A stretch of DNA of 5,997 bases, taken from an uncultured Eubacteriales bacterium (lineage in GTDB: Bacteria; Bacillota; Clostridia; Oscillospirales; Oscillospiraceae). The DNA is taken from the NCBI GenBank assembly GCA_900540635.1, contig UQGU01000087.1, forward strand, positions 1-5,997, read 5' to 3'. The notes under the pieces are model-generated. The model was not told the origin of the DNA, searched no databases, and worked only from the letters and a program-made list of their open reading frames with translations. Positions 1 through 5,969 of this stretch are shown here, in pieces. The position numbers and the translations under genes were made by a program. Position 1 is the stretch's first letter; each line of letters opens with the position of its first letter.

Positions 1-131
1 GGGACAAGAAAGGGGCCCCCGGAGGGATACCCAGCTGAAATCTTCAACAGGGCTTCGGTCAGAACTCCCCGCCTAAATGGCTCATGACCGGTTTGTCCAC
101 GGCAATTGTTGCGGCCATGTGCGGTTTGCGG
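1..131. other. Upstream region without a supportable gene
   Basis: All three forward frames read from the window edge hit stops early, at about 38, 76 and 87. One of them could be the tail of an upstream gene, but none has a recognisable ending. No convincing terminator hairpin was seen. The segment just before the promoter carries a tandem heptamer, TGCGGTT at 120-126 and again at 127-133, touching the -35 element. This could be chance or an operator half-site. An in-frame upward extension of the first gene to an ATG at 84 exists but is rejected, because the promoter lies inside it. Confidence 0.5.
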
Positions 132-160
132 TTGCATTTGCAGGGGGGATTTGATATAAT
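132..160 (+). promoter_or_regulatory. Sigma-A type promoter of the glycan operon
   Basis: The -10 element is a perfect TATAAT at 155-160, preceded by TGA at 152-154, so it is also an extended -10 (TGnTATAAT). A partial -35 element, TTGCAT at 132-137, sits at the ideal 17 bp spacing; only three of its six bases match TTGACA, but an extended -10 tolerates a weak -35. Transcription would start near 166-168, giving a leader of roughly 43 nt before the ATG at 210. No other convincing promoter was seen, so this one probably serves all five genes. Confidence 0.8.
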
Positions 161-193
161 GACTGTAATTATGGGCTTTTGTGCCCTTTCACC

Positions 194-205
194 GGGAGGG
201 AAAGG
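194..205 (+). promoter_or_regulatory. Ribosome binding site that sets the first gene's start
   Basis: The purine run GGGAGGGAAAGG lies just upstream of the ATG at 210, with the GGGAGGG core (194-200) nine bases away. Together with the promoter at 132-160 it fixes 210, not the in-frame ATG at 84, as the start of the transferase. Confidence 0.75.
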
Positions 206-209
206 CTGT

Positions 210-1661
210 ATGTACCAGAGATCAGGGCTGCCGTGGACGAAATACTGGGATTTTATACTGCTGGATATGCTTTCCATGGTTCTGTCTATGGTGGCTGCCT
301 ACTATGTGTATATCCCGACGGACTTCAATCTGACGAAGAGCCCGGAGTATATGCTGCTGCTGCTGGGCATGCCCCTGGTGGATTTTGTGGCCATCGTCCT
401 GGGCAATACCATGAACGAGGTCCAGAAGCGGGGGGCTTTTGCGGAATTCTGCGCCACGGTGCGCAATACCGCCGTGGTGTTCGCGGTGGAGGCCCTGATT
501 TTCTTCGTGGTGAAAATGGGCGGCTTCTATTCCAGAATGAATTTTTTCTACACGGTGGTGTTCTATTTCTGCATCAGCTACACTACCCGGTGCCTGTATA
601 AGTGGTATTATGTAAAGCGCATTGTCCCGAAAAACGGCCGGTCCCTGCTGATCATTGCCGCGCCGGAGAACATCCCGGGGCTCAATGAAAAAATCGCCAA
701 GGGTATGTACAGCACCTACCGCATGGCGGGGCTGATCCTCTCCGAGCCCCTGCCGGAGGGAGCGGACTGCGCTCTGAAGGTTGTGGCGGACAGCAGCCGG
801 GCGGAGAGCTGGATTCGGCAGAACTGGGTGGATGAGGTGCTGATCCTGCTGGCCCCTGATGAGGCGGTTTTGAAGCTTGCCGACGCCGTGACCTCCATGG
901 GCATTACGGTGCACTTAGGCCTGGATTACATCCGGGACCTGCTGGGCAGCGGCATGAAAACGGTGGAGGACCTGGGGGGCTACGATGTTCTGACGGTTTA
1001 CCGCAACCGCATTGGCTTTGGGGCCTCGGCGGTGAAGCGCCTGTTTGACATTGTGGGCGGACTGGTTGGCTGTGTGTTTACGGCGGTTCTGACGCTCTTC
1101 ATCGGCCCTGCCATCTATTTGACCGACCCCGGCCCCATTTTCTACACCCAGGAGCGCATCGGCCGCAACGGCAAGGTTTTTAAGATGTACAAGTTCCGCA
1201 GCATGGTCACCAATGCGGATGAGATCAAGCAGCAGTATCTCAAGGAAAACCGGGTTTCCGGAGGCTTCATGTTCAAGCTGGACTGGGACCCCCGGATCAT
1301 CGGCAACAAAATCCTGCCGGACGGCACGAAAAAGACCGGCATCGGCGAATTCATCCGCAAGACCAGTCTGGACGAGTTCCCCCAGTTCCTGAACGTTCTG
1401 AAGGGGGATATGAGCCTGGTAGGCACCCGGCCCCCTACAAAGGACGAGTGGGCGCTGTATGAGGACCACCACCGGGCCAGAATGGCCATGCGCCCGGGCA
1501 TTACGGGCATGTGGCAGGTCTCCGGCCGCAGCAATATTACGGACTTCGAGGAAATCGTCCGGCTGGACACGAAATACATCGACCAGTGGTCCCTGGGGCT
1601 GGATTTGAAAATATTGGTGAAGACCGTGCTTGTGGTGCTCAGGCACGAGGGCAGTATGTAA
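210..1661 (+). CDS. Polyprenyl-phosphate sugar-1-phosphate transferase (WbaP-like, polytopic)
   Basis: The 483-residue protein is an initiating phosphoglycosyl transferase of surface glycan synthesis: it moves a sugar-1-phosphate from a nucleotide sugar to undecaprenyl phosphate at the inner face of the membrane. Four hydrophobic segments lie at about residues 12-33, 47-66, 87-103 and 111-130, followed by a soluble Rossmann-like region (about 145-260). The C-terminal bacterial sugar transferase domain begins at KRLFD (276-280) and has a membrane helix at about 282-305. Its motifs are DPGPIFYTQERIG (306-318), KFRSM (328-332), TSLDEFPQFLNVLKGDMSLVG (385-405, with the presumed catalytic Asp388-Glu389 pair) and RPGITGMWQVSGRS (428-441). 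The soluble region reads LLIIAAPEN where relatives often have a glycine-rich GxGxxG turn. The start at 210 was chosen because the promoter excludes the ATG at 84. Ten bases separate it from the deacetylase. The family call is firm; the sugar transferred cannot be read from sequence. Confidence 0.93.
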   Translation: MYQRSGLPWTKYWDFILLDMLSMVLSMVAAYYVYIPTDFNLTKSPEYMLLLLGMPLVDFVAIVLGNTMNEVQKRGAFAEFCATVRNTAVVFAVEALIFFVVKMGGFYSRMNFFYTVVFYFCISYTTRCLYKWYYVKRIVPKNGRSLLIIAAPENIPGLNEKIAKGMYSTYRMAGLILSEPLPEGADCALKVVADSSRAESWIRQNWVDEVLILLAPDEAVLKLADAVTSMGITVHLGLDYIRDLLGSGMKTVEDLGGYDVLTVYRNRIGFGASAVKRLFDIVGGLVGCVFTAVLTLFIGPAIYLTDPGPIFYTQERIGRNGKVFKMYKFRSMVTNADEIKQQYLKENRVSGGFMFKLDWDPRIIGNKILPDGTKKTGIGEFIRKTSLDEFPQFLNVLKGDMSLVGTRPPTKDEWALYEDHHRARMAMRPGITGMWQVSGRSNITDFEEIVRLDTKYIDQWSLGLDLKILVKTVLVVLRHEGSM

Positions 1662-1671
1662 GGAGCGCGCT

Positions 1672-2361
1672 ATGGATACCAAGACCAAGGCAAACATCAA
1701 AAGGGTACTCAATGTCTTCTGGCATCTGGAGCCCACCAGCGATATCTATATGTTCCACCATGTGACCATGACGCCGGAGGTGGAGCGCAGCTGCTGCAAG
1801 CTGGACACGGAGGACTTTGTTCGCTTCCTGGACCAAAAGCGGGACTATGTGTCCCTGGATGCGCTGACGGATGACAAGCGTTACCCCCGGAAGGCCGCCA
1901 TTACCTTTGACGACGGCCTGGAGGACACCTTCACCGTCGCCTATCCCATTCTCCGCCAGCGGCAGATCCCCTTTACGGTGTTCGTCCTGAGCCATATGGT
2001 TGGACAGCCGGGGTATTTAAGCGCCGGGCAGCTGAAAAAGATGCAGCGCGACCCCCTGGTGACCATTGGCGTCCACGGCTCCAAACACAGAATCCTCACC
2101 GAGTGCACCCCGGAAGAGCAGGCGGAGGAGATTTTTGCCAGCAAGCAGGTTCTGGAAAAGCTGCTGGGGCAAACATGTGACCTCTTTGCCTATTCCCACG
2201 GGCAGTATGACGACAATATCCGCAAGCTCACGGCCTTTGCAGGCTACCGCAAGGCCTTCGCCGTGGCGGGCAGGCCCTGGAACGCCCACTTCGACAAAGG
2301 CCCCTATGCCTACCCAAGAATGTCCGTGGAAGCGGACACAAAGGCGATGTTTGGGCTGTAG
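1672..2361 (+). CDS. Polysaccharide deacetylase family protein (NodB homology, CE4-like)
   Basis: The 229-residue protein belongs to the metal-dependent NodB-type deacetylases, which remove N- or O-acetyl groups from sugars. ITFDDG (77-82) is motif 1, with the catalytic base and metal-ligand aspartates. IGVHGSKH (132-139) supplies the HxxxH metal pair, His135 and His139. FAYSHG (172-177) stands where relatives usually read FAYPYG. FHHV (28-31) resembles the (Y/F)HxV opening of many family members. There is no signal peptide or membrane segment, so it probably acts in the cytoplasm on a precursor or lipid-linked glycan, unlike the secreted peptidoglycan deacetylases. The start at ATG 1672 has AGGAG (1661-1665) six bases upstream; an in-frame TTG at 1630 inside the previous gene is rejected. 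The stop lies only nine bases before the inverted repeat at 2371, so loss of a short C-terminal tail cannot be excluded. The exact substrate is unknown. Confidence 0.88.
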   Translation: MDTKTKANIKRVLNVFWHLEPTSDIYMFHHVTMTPEVERSCCKLDTEDFVRFLDQKRDYVSLDALTDDKRYPRKAAITFDDGLEDTFTVAYPILRQRQIPFTVFVLSHMVGQPGYLSAGQLKKMQRDPLVTIGVHGSKHRILTECTPEEQAEEIFASKQVLEKLLGQTCDLFAYSHGQYDDNIRKLTAFAGYRKAFAVAGRPWNAHFDKGPYAYPRMSVEADTKAMFGL

Positions 2362-2370
2362 GGGAATACG

Positions 2371-2486
2371 AGTTGACAGTTGACAATTGACAGTTAAGGG
2401 ATTTCCTACGGAAATGAATGAAAATATTTTAAAATCGTCCCGTAGGGACACCACAACTGTCAACTGTACACTGTCAACTGTCAACT
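2371..2486. repeat. MITE-like inverted repeat built from AGTTGAC heptamers
   Basis: The left arm has AGTTGAC (2371-2377), AGTTGAC (2378-2384), AATTGAC (2385-2391) and a partial AGTT. The right arm carries the complement: GTCAACT at 2480-2486, 2473-2479 and 2459-2465, with a degenerate unit GTACACT at 2466-2472. The outermost 15 bp of the two ends are perfect inverted repeats. An inner pair, CCTACGG (2405-2411) and CCGTAGG (2440-2446), continues the symmetry around an AT-rich core (2412-2435) unlike the GC-rich genes on both sides. The whole can fold into one long hairpin. No open frame of note and no clear target-site duplication were seen. I recall AGTTGACAGTTGAC-type repeats scattered between genes in gut Clostridia genomes, but cannot check this here. 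It fits a non-autonomous mobile element or a structured mRNA spacer. Confidence 0.75.
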
Positions 2487-2490
2487 ATCA

Positions 2491-2509
2491 CGCAAACCTT
2501 CGGTTTGCG
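2491..2509. repeat. Perfect 8-bp hairpin beside the heptamer repeat
   Basis: CGCAAACC (2491-2498) pairs with GGTTTGCG (2502-2509) around a TTC loop. No T-run follows, so it is not a standard terminator. A weaker hairpin, CCGGG (2524-2528) with CCCGG (2535-2539), lies between it and the ribosome binding site of the glycosyltransferase. It could be part of the same mobile spacer as the repeat at 2371-2486, or an mRNA-processing or stabilising structure. Confidence 0.55.
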
Positions 2510-2562
2510 GTCCCTGTGTATAACCGGGCCGACCCCCGGAAAACTACAAAGGAGGGCAGTCC

Positions 2563-3363
2563 ATGACAAGAGTTCTGGCACTGTTTACCTGTTTCAATCG
2601 AAAAGAAAAGTCGGTTCACGCCGTGGAAAGCCTGATTTCCGGCAACCCCCAGATCGATTTCACCTTCCTGGTGGTGGATGACGGCAGCACCGACGGCACC
2701 GCCGAGGCCCTGCAGAAATTCCCCGTCCGCATTCTCCGGGGGGACGGGAGCCTGTTCTATTCCCGGGGCATGGGCCTGGGCATGGACACCCTTTTGCGGG
2801 AAAAGACCGACTATGACTACCTGCTCATGATGAATGACGATGTGGCCTTCTTCCCCCACTGCATTGAGGCGCTGGCGACCCAGAGCGGGGGCAGGGATGT
2901 GATCGTGGGAGCCACCCGGGACACCCGGGGAAATCTCAGCTACAGCGGCATTCAGTACGAAAAGGGCATTCACTACCGCTTCATGAACCCCGGAGAGGCG
3001 CAGGAGGCGGACACCATGAATGCCAACTGCGTCCTGATCCCCTATGATCTCTTCCGCAAAACCGGCTCCATGGATAAGCATTACCACCACTCCCTGGGGG
3101 ACTTTGACTATGGCTTCGCCCTGCGGCAGGCAGGGGGAAAGCTCTACGTCTCCAGGGACTATGTGGGCGAGTGCTGCGACAATCCCCAGACGGGCACCTG
3201 GCACGACAGGTCCCTCTCCATCCGCCAGCGCATCCGGAAAAAGGAAAGCGTCAAGGGAGACCCGGCAGGTCCCTGGTTTTATTATCTGAAAAAACACTTT
3301 GGTCTGTTCACCGCTGTCAAAAGCAGCGTGACGCCCTATATTCGTATTTTTCTAGGCCTGTGA
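2563..3363 (+). CDS. Family 2 glycosyltransferase (rhamnosyltransferase-like)
   Basis: The 266-residue protein is a GT-A fold, inverting, nucleotide-sugar-dependent glycosyltransferase that would extend the lipid-linked glycan on the cytoplasmic side. LALFTCFNR opens the fold. LVVDDGSTDGT (36-46) is the nucleotide-binding signature. GDGSLFYSRGMGLGM (60-74) resembles the GNxxWxGGM segment of rhamnosyltransferase-like GT2 enzymes. MNDDV (90-94) is the DxD-type metal motif. NCVLIP (155-160) and GDFDYGFALRQAGG (179-192) form the acceptor side, where an ED-type acidic residue often acts as base. No membrane segment is evident. The start at ATG 2563 has AAAGGAGGG (2548-2556) six bases upstream, and the stop is 24 bases before the dehydratase. 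The donor and acceptor sugars cannot be assigned; rhamnose is only a family resemblance. The 201 bp gap upstream holds the repeat, so coupling to the first two genes is less certain than to the next. Confidence 0.9.
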   Translation: MTRVLALFTCFNRKEKSVHAVESLISGNPQIDFTFLVVDDGSTDGTAEALQKFPVRILRGDGSLFYSRGMGLGMDTLLREKTDYDYLLMMNDDVAFFPHCIEALATQSGGRDVIVGATRDTRGNLSYSGIQYEKGIHYRFMNPGEAQEADTMNANCVLIPYDLFRKTGSMDKHYHHSLGDFDYGFALRQAGGKLYVSRDYVGECCDNPQTGTWHDRSLSIRQRIRKKESVKGDPAGPWFYYLKKHFGLFTAVKSSVTPYIRIFLGL

Positions 3364-3387
3364 CAGCCCGGGAAGAAAGAGGAAACC

Positions 3388-5337
3388 ATGCGTAAGAACA
3401 AAAAGAAGATCGTGGGCAATCACGCCGTAATGCTCATGTTTTATGACCTGGTGATGCTGGGCCTGGTATCGGTGCTGCTGCTGGTATTCTACCCCAGCAG
3501 CTACTATCCCATTACAAGGCTTGAGGCGCTGCTGCACTATTTGCTGGCGGCGGCCTGTATGCTGGGCGCCCGGGCTCTGGGCAACTCCTATAACAACGTC
3601 TGGCGTTACGGCGGGAACAACCTGTACGTAAACCTCATCTGCTACGATGTTCTGGGCGGCGGGGGGTATTTCCTCTTGCAGCGGCTGCTGCCTCTGCGGG
3701 ATGTGGAGTTTCTCCGGGCAGTGACCCTGTTTGCCCTGAATCTGCTGGGGGATATCCTCATGCGGCAGCTGTACCAGTACCTGTACGATGCCAACAGCCG
3801 GAATTCCAAGGCGGCGAATGTGATCCGGATGGTCACCCAGAAGCTCACCGGCATCCAGGCGGAGCCTGCGGATCGGGGAAGCGGCCGCCGGATCAACATC
3901 GCCATCATTGGCGCCGGCCGGGTGGGCGCAGGCCTGGCAGCGGACCTGGCCAGCAACCCCCGGGCCGCCTACGCCGCCAAATTCTTTGTGGACATCGACC
4001 GGAACAAGATCGGCCGCGCCATCAACGGCGTTCCCGTGCTGTCCGACGAGGAGGCCGATGAGCGGGCCTTCCGGGAATACAACATTCAGGAGGTGGTCTT
4101 CGCCATTCCGGGAGCCACCGCAGAGCGAAAGAAGGAGCTCTATGAGCGCTATAAGGCCACGGGCTGCAAGCTGAAAACCTATGACTACCCCACCACCCAG
4201 GCCGTCAACGGCAAGCGCAGCCTCCGGGAGTTTGACGCCGAAGAGCTGCTGTTCCGGCAGACCACGGAGATCCTTACGGACGATACCAAGGCCTACTACC
4301 GGGGCAAGACCGTTCTGATTTCCGGCGGCGGCGGCTCCATCGGCAGCGAGCTGGCCCGGCAGATCGCCAAGATCGGCCCCCGGCAGCTGGTGATCCTGGA
4401 CGTCTACGAAAACGGCGCTTACGATATCCAGCAGGAGCTGAAAATCAAATTTCCCCTTTTGAATCTCCGTGTGGAGATCGTCACCATTACGGACAGGGGG
4501 CAGCTGGAGCGGGTCTTCGGGGAATACAAGCCCGATGTGGTCATCCACGCCGCGGCCCACAAGCATGTGCCCCTGATGGAGACCAACTGCTGTGAAGCAG
4601 TGAAAAACAATGTGTTCGGCACCCGGAATCTGCTGGACGTTGCGGAAAACGCCGGCTGCGGCAAGTTCATCATGGTCAGCACAGACAAGGCCGTGAACCC
4701 CACCAACGTCATGGGGGCCACCAAGCGGATGTGCGAGCTGGAGGTGCTGAACCACCGGGGCAATATGAACTGCTCTGCCACCCGGTTCGGCAACGTCCTG
4801 GGCAGCAACGGCAGCGTGATCCCTCTGTTTAAGCGGCAGATCCTCTACGGCGGACCGGTGACGCTGACAGACCGGCGGATCATCCGCTACTTTATGACCA
4901 TTCCCGAGGCGGCCCAGCTGGTGCTGACCTCCGGGGCCTTTGCCAAGAACGGGGAGCTGTTCGTGCTGGATATGGGCAAGCCCGTGCACATTCTGGAGCT
5001 GGCGGAAAACATGATCCGCCTCAGCGGGTTTGAACCCTATAAGGACATTGACATTGTGGAAACCGGCCTGCGGCCCGGCGAAAAGCTCTATGAGGAGCTG
5101 CTGGTGCGGACCGAGGACCTGGGCAAGACGGAGAACGACCAGATCTTCATAGAGCGGGACAAGAAGCTGGCCCCGGAGGAGATCGCCCAAAAGCTGGCGC
5201 TCCTGGCCCAGGCGGTGAAGAGCGAGGATGACGAGACCTGCCGAAAGGCCCTGAAGGCGGCGGTGGAGACCTTCCGTGACCCGGAAGAGGTGAACTGCCG
5301 CGCCGAAGAGGCCCGGGAAATGCAGCAGGTCCGGTAA
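3388..5337 (+). CDS. Membrane-bound UDP-N-acetylhexosamine 4,6-dehydratase (CapD/PglF type)
   Basis: The 649-residue protein is a large, membrane-anchored short-chain dehydrogenase that makes UDP-4-keto-6-deoxy-N-acetylhexosamine with a tightly bound NAD(P), the entry to QuiNAc, FucNAc or bacillosamine. Four hydrophobic segments lie at about residues 13-34, 46-64, 82-101 and 109-128, with WRYGG (72-76) typical of the family. A first Rossmann domain has IIGAGRVGAG (173-182). The catalytic domain has ISGGGGSIGSE (311-321), ILDVYENGAYD (336-346), HAAAHKHVPLME (387-398) and STDKAVNPTNVMGATKR (431-447). Met442 occupies the place of the usual SDR tyrosine and Lys446 is the conserved lysine; this Met is typical of the PglF-like branch, not a defect. 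RFGNVLGSNGSVIPLF and LRPGEKLYEELL (561-572) complete the signature. Length and motif order are normal. AAGAGGAAA lies just before ATG 3388. Whether the product is the gluco or another isomer cannot be read from sequence. Confidence 0.93.
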   Translation: MRKNKKKIVGNHAVMLMFYDLVMLGLVSVLLLVFYPSSYYPITRLEALLHYLLAAACMLGARALGNSYNNVWRYGGNNLYVNLICYDVLGGGGYFLLQRLLPLRDVEFLRAVTLFALNLLGDILMRQLYQYLYDANSRNSKAANVIRMVTQKLTGIQAEPADRGSGRRINIAIIGAGRVGAGLAADLASNPRAAYAAKFFVDIDRNKIGRAINGVPVLSDEEADERAFREYNIQEVVFAIPGATAERKKELYERYKATGCKLKTYDYPTTQAVNGKRSLREFDAEELLFRQTTEILTDDTKAYYRGKTVLISGGGGSIGSELARQIAKIGPRQLVILDVYENGAYDIQQELKIKFPLLNLRVEIVTITDRGQLERVFGEYKPDVVIHAAAHKHVPLMETNCCEAVKNNVFGTRNLLDVAENAGCGKFIMVSTDKAVNPTNVMGATKRMCELEVLNHRGNMNCSATRFGNVLGSNGSVIPLFKRQILYGGPVTLTDRRIIRYFMTIPEAAQLVLTSGAFAKNGELFVLDMGKPVHILELAENMIRLSGFEPYKDIDIVETGLRPGEKLYEELLVRTEDLGKTENDQIFIERDKKLAPEEIAQKLALLAQAVKSEDDETCRKALKAAVETFRDPEEVNCRAEEAREMQQVR

Positions 5338-5342
5338 ATAAG

Positions 5343-5351
5343 AAAGGGGAG
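5343..5351 (+). promoter_or_regulatory. Ribosome binding site for a GTG start
   Basis: AAAGGGGAG lies seven bases before GTG at 5359. It decides the start: the first in-frame ATG downstream is codon 9 and using it would remove the catalytic Asp8, so GTG is the real initiator. Confidence 0.75.
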
Positions 5352-5358
5352 CAAGCAC

Positions 5359-5862
5359 GTGAACTATCTGATCGTTGTGGATATGCAGAATGACTTTATT
5401 GACGGCAGCCTGGGGTCTGCCATGGCCCAGGCCATTGTGCCCAAGGTGGTGGAAAAGGCCGCCCATTTTGACGGGAAGGTGATCTTCACCCGGGATACCC
5501 ACGGCCCCAACTATCTGAACACCCAGGAGGGCCGGAAGCTGCCGGTGAAGCACTGCATCCAGGGCACCCCCGGCTGGCAGATCTGCGAGGAGCTCCAGCC
5601 CTTCGCCGCCAACGTGGTGGACAAGCTCAGCTTTGGCAGCATCTCTCTGCCCCGGCTCCTGGCCCAGGAGGGCACCCCGGAATCCATCGAGCTGTGCGGC
5701 CTGTGTACGGACATCTGCGTGATCTCCAACGCCATGATCCTGAAAAGCGCCTTTCCGGAGGCAAGGGTCAGCGTAGACAGCGCCTGCTGCGCCGGTGTCA
5801 CCGAGGAAAGCCACGCAACGGCCCTGAACGCCATGCGGGCCGTGCAGATCGAAGTGAAATAA
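5359..5862 (+). CDS. Nicotinamidase-like cysteine hydrolase (isochorismatase superfamily)
   Basis: The 167-residue protein has the layout of a nicotinamidase, which hydrolyses nicotinamide to nicotinate and ammonia in NAD salvage in the cytoplasm. LIVVDMQNDF (4-13) gives catalytic Asp8. TRDTH (44-48) followed by His65 gives the Asp-x-His...His metal site (Asp46, His48, His65); this spacing matches my memory of archaeal and bacterial nicotinamidases. VVDKLSFGS (86-94) supplies Lys89. LCGLCTDICV (112-121) supplies the nucleophile, most likely Cys120, with Cys116 in the place where many relatives have alanine. CCAGVTEESH (143-152) is the usual late motif. At 167 residues it is at the short end for PncA. 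It begins 21 bases after the dehydratase stop and is followed directly by a terminator, so it is probably the last gene of the operon. The metal ligands favour nicotinamidase over plain isochorismatase; another amide substrate remains possible. Confidence 0.85.
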   Translation: MNYLIVVDMQNDFIDGSLGSAMAQAIVPKVVEKAAHFDGKVIFTRDTHGPNYLNTQEGRKLPVKHCIQGTPGWQICEELQPFAANVVDKLSFGSISLPRLLAQEGTPESIELCGLCTDICVISNAMILKSAFPEARVSVDSACCAGVTEESHATALNAMRAVQIEVK

Positions 5863-5866
5863 GAAG

Positions 5867-5907
5867 CGCCCCCGCAAGCCAAGCTTGCGGGGGCGTATGC
5901 TTTCTCC
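5867..5907 (+). terminator. GC-rich hairpin terminator at the operon end
   Basis: CGCCCCCGCAAG (5867-5878) pairs perfectly over 12 bp with CTTGCGGGGGCG (5884-5895) around a five-base loop, starting four bases after the last stop codon. The tail TATGCTTTCT is only moderately T-rich, so it is a good but not textbook intrinsic terminator. Read on the minus strand the stem is followed by CTTCTTATTT, so it might also stop converging transcription. Confidence 0.75.
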
Positions 5908-5944
5908 AAACCTTCCCCACCGGCGGTGCGTCGCGCAGCTTCGG

Positions 5945-5969
5945 AAAAAGGCTCCCCTGAAAGGGGAGC
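5945..5969 (-). terminator. Possible minus-strand intrinsic terminator inside the end repeat
   Basis: Read on the minus strand, GCTCCCCT and AGGGGAGC (5969-5962 and 5958-5951) form an 8-bp stem with a TTC loop, followed by C and then five T residues (5949-5945). This is the shape of an intrinsic terminator for a gene entering from beyond the right edge of the window. It may equally be a chance property of the repeat that contains it. Confidence 0.4.

Noticed and set aside
431..447. Apparent loss of the catalytic SDR tyrosine in the dehydratase (Met in its place)
   Set aside because: Methionine at this position is typical of the large membrane-bound CapD/PglF branch, so it is a family trait and not a damaged enzyme. 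Coordinates given are residue numbers of the protein starting at 3388.
915..1736. 273-codon minus-strand frame opposite the sugar transferase
   Set aside because: It shows the same antisense composition effect, has no recognisable motif, and spans the end of one real gene and the start of the next.
2371..2486. CRISPR-like array or iteron origin suggested by the 7-base repeats
   Set aside because: Units are adjacent, only seven bases, inverted between the two arms, and there are no spacers, cas genes, replication initiator or DnaA boxes nearby.
2505..2524. Possible promoter with TATAAC at 2519-2524 upstream of the glycosyltransferase
   Set aside because: No -35-like hexamer stands at 16-18 bp; the TTGCGG at 2505 is only eight bases away, and the TG of an extended -10 is out of register.
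2488..3297. 269-codon minus-strand frame opposite the glycosyltransferase
   Set aside because: It lies almost wholly under a gene with clear GT2 motifs and has no protein-family signature of its own.
3352..5877. 841-codon open frame on the minus strand, opposite the dehydratase and hydrolase genes
   Set aside because: It is a shadow: the plus-strand genes carry complete, ordered family motifs, while the antisense translation is a low-complexity mix rich in His, Gln, Gly, Val and Leu with no domain signature. GC-rich third positions in the sense genes keep antisense stops rare.
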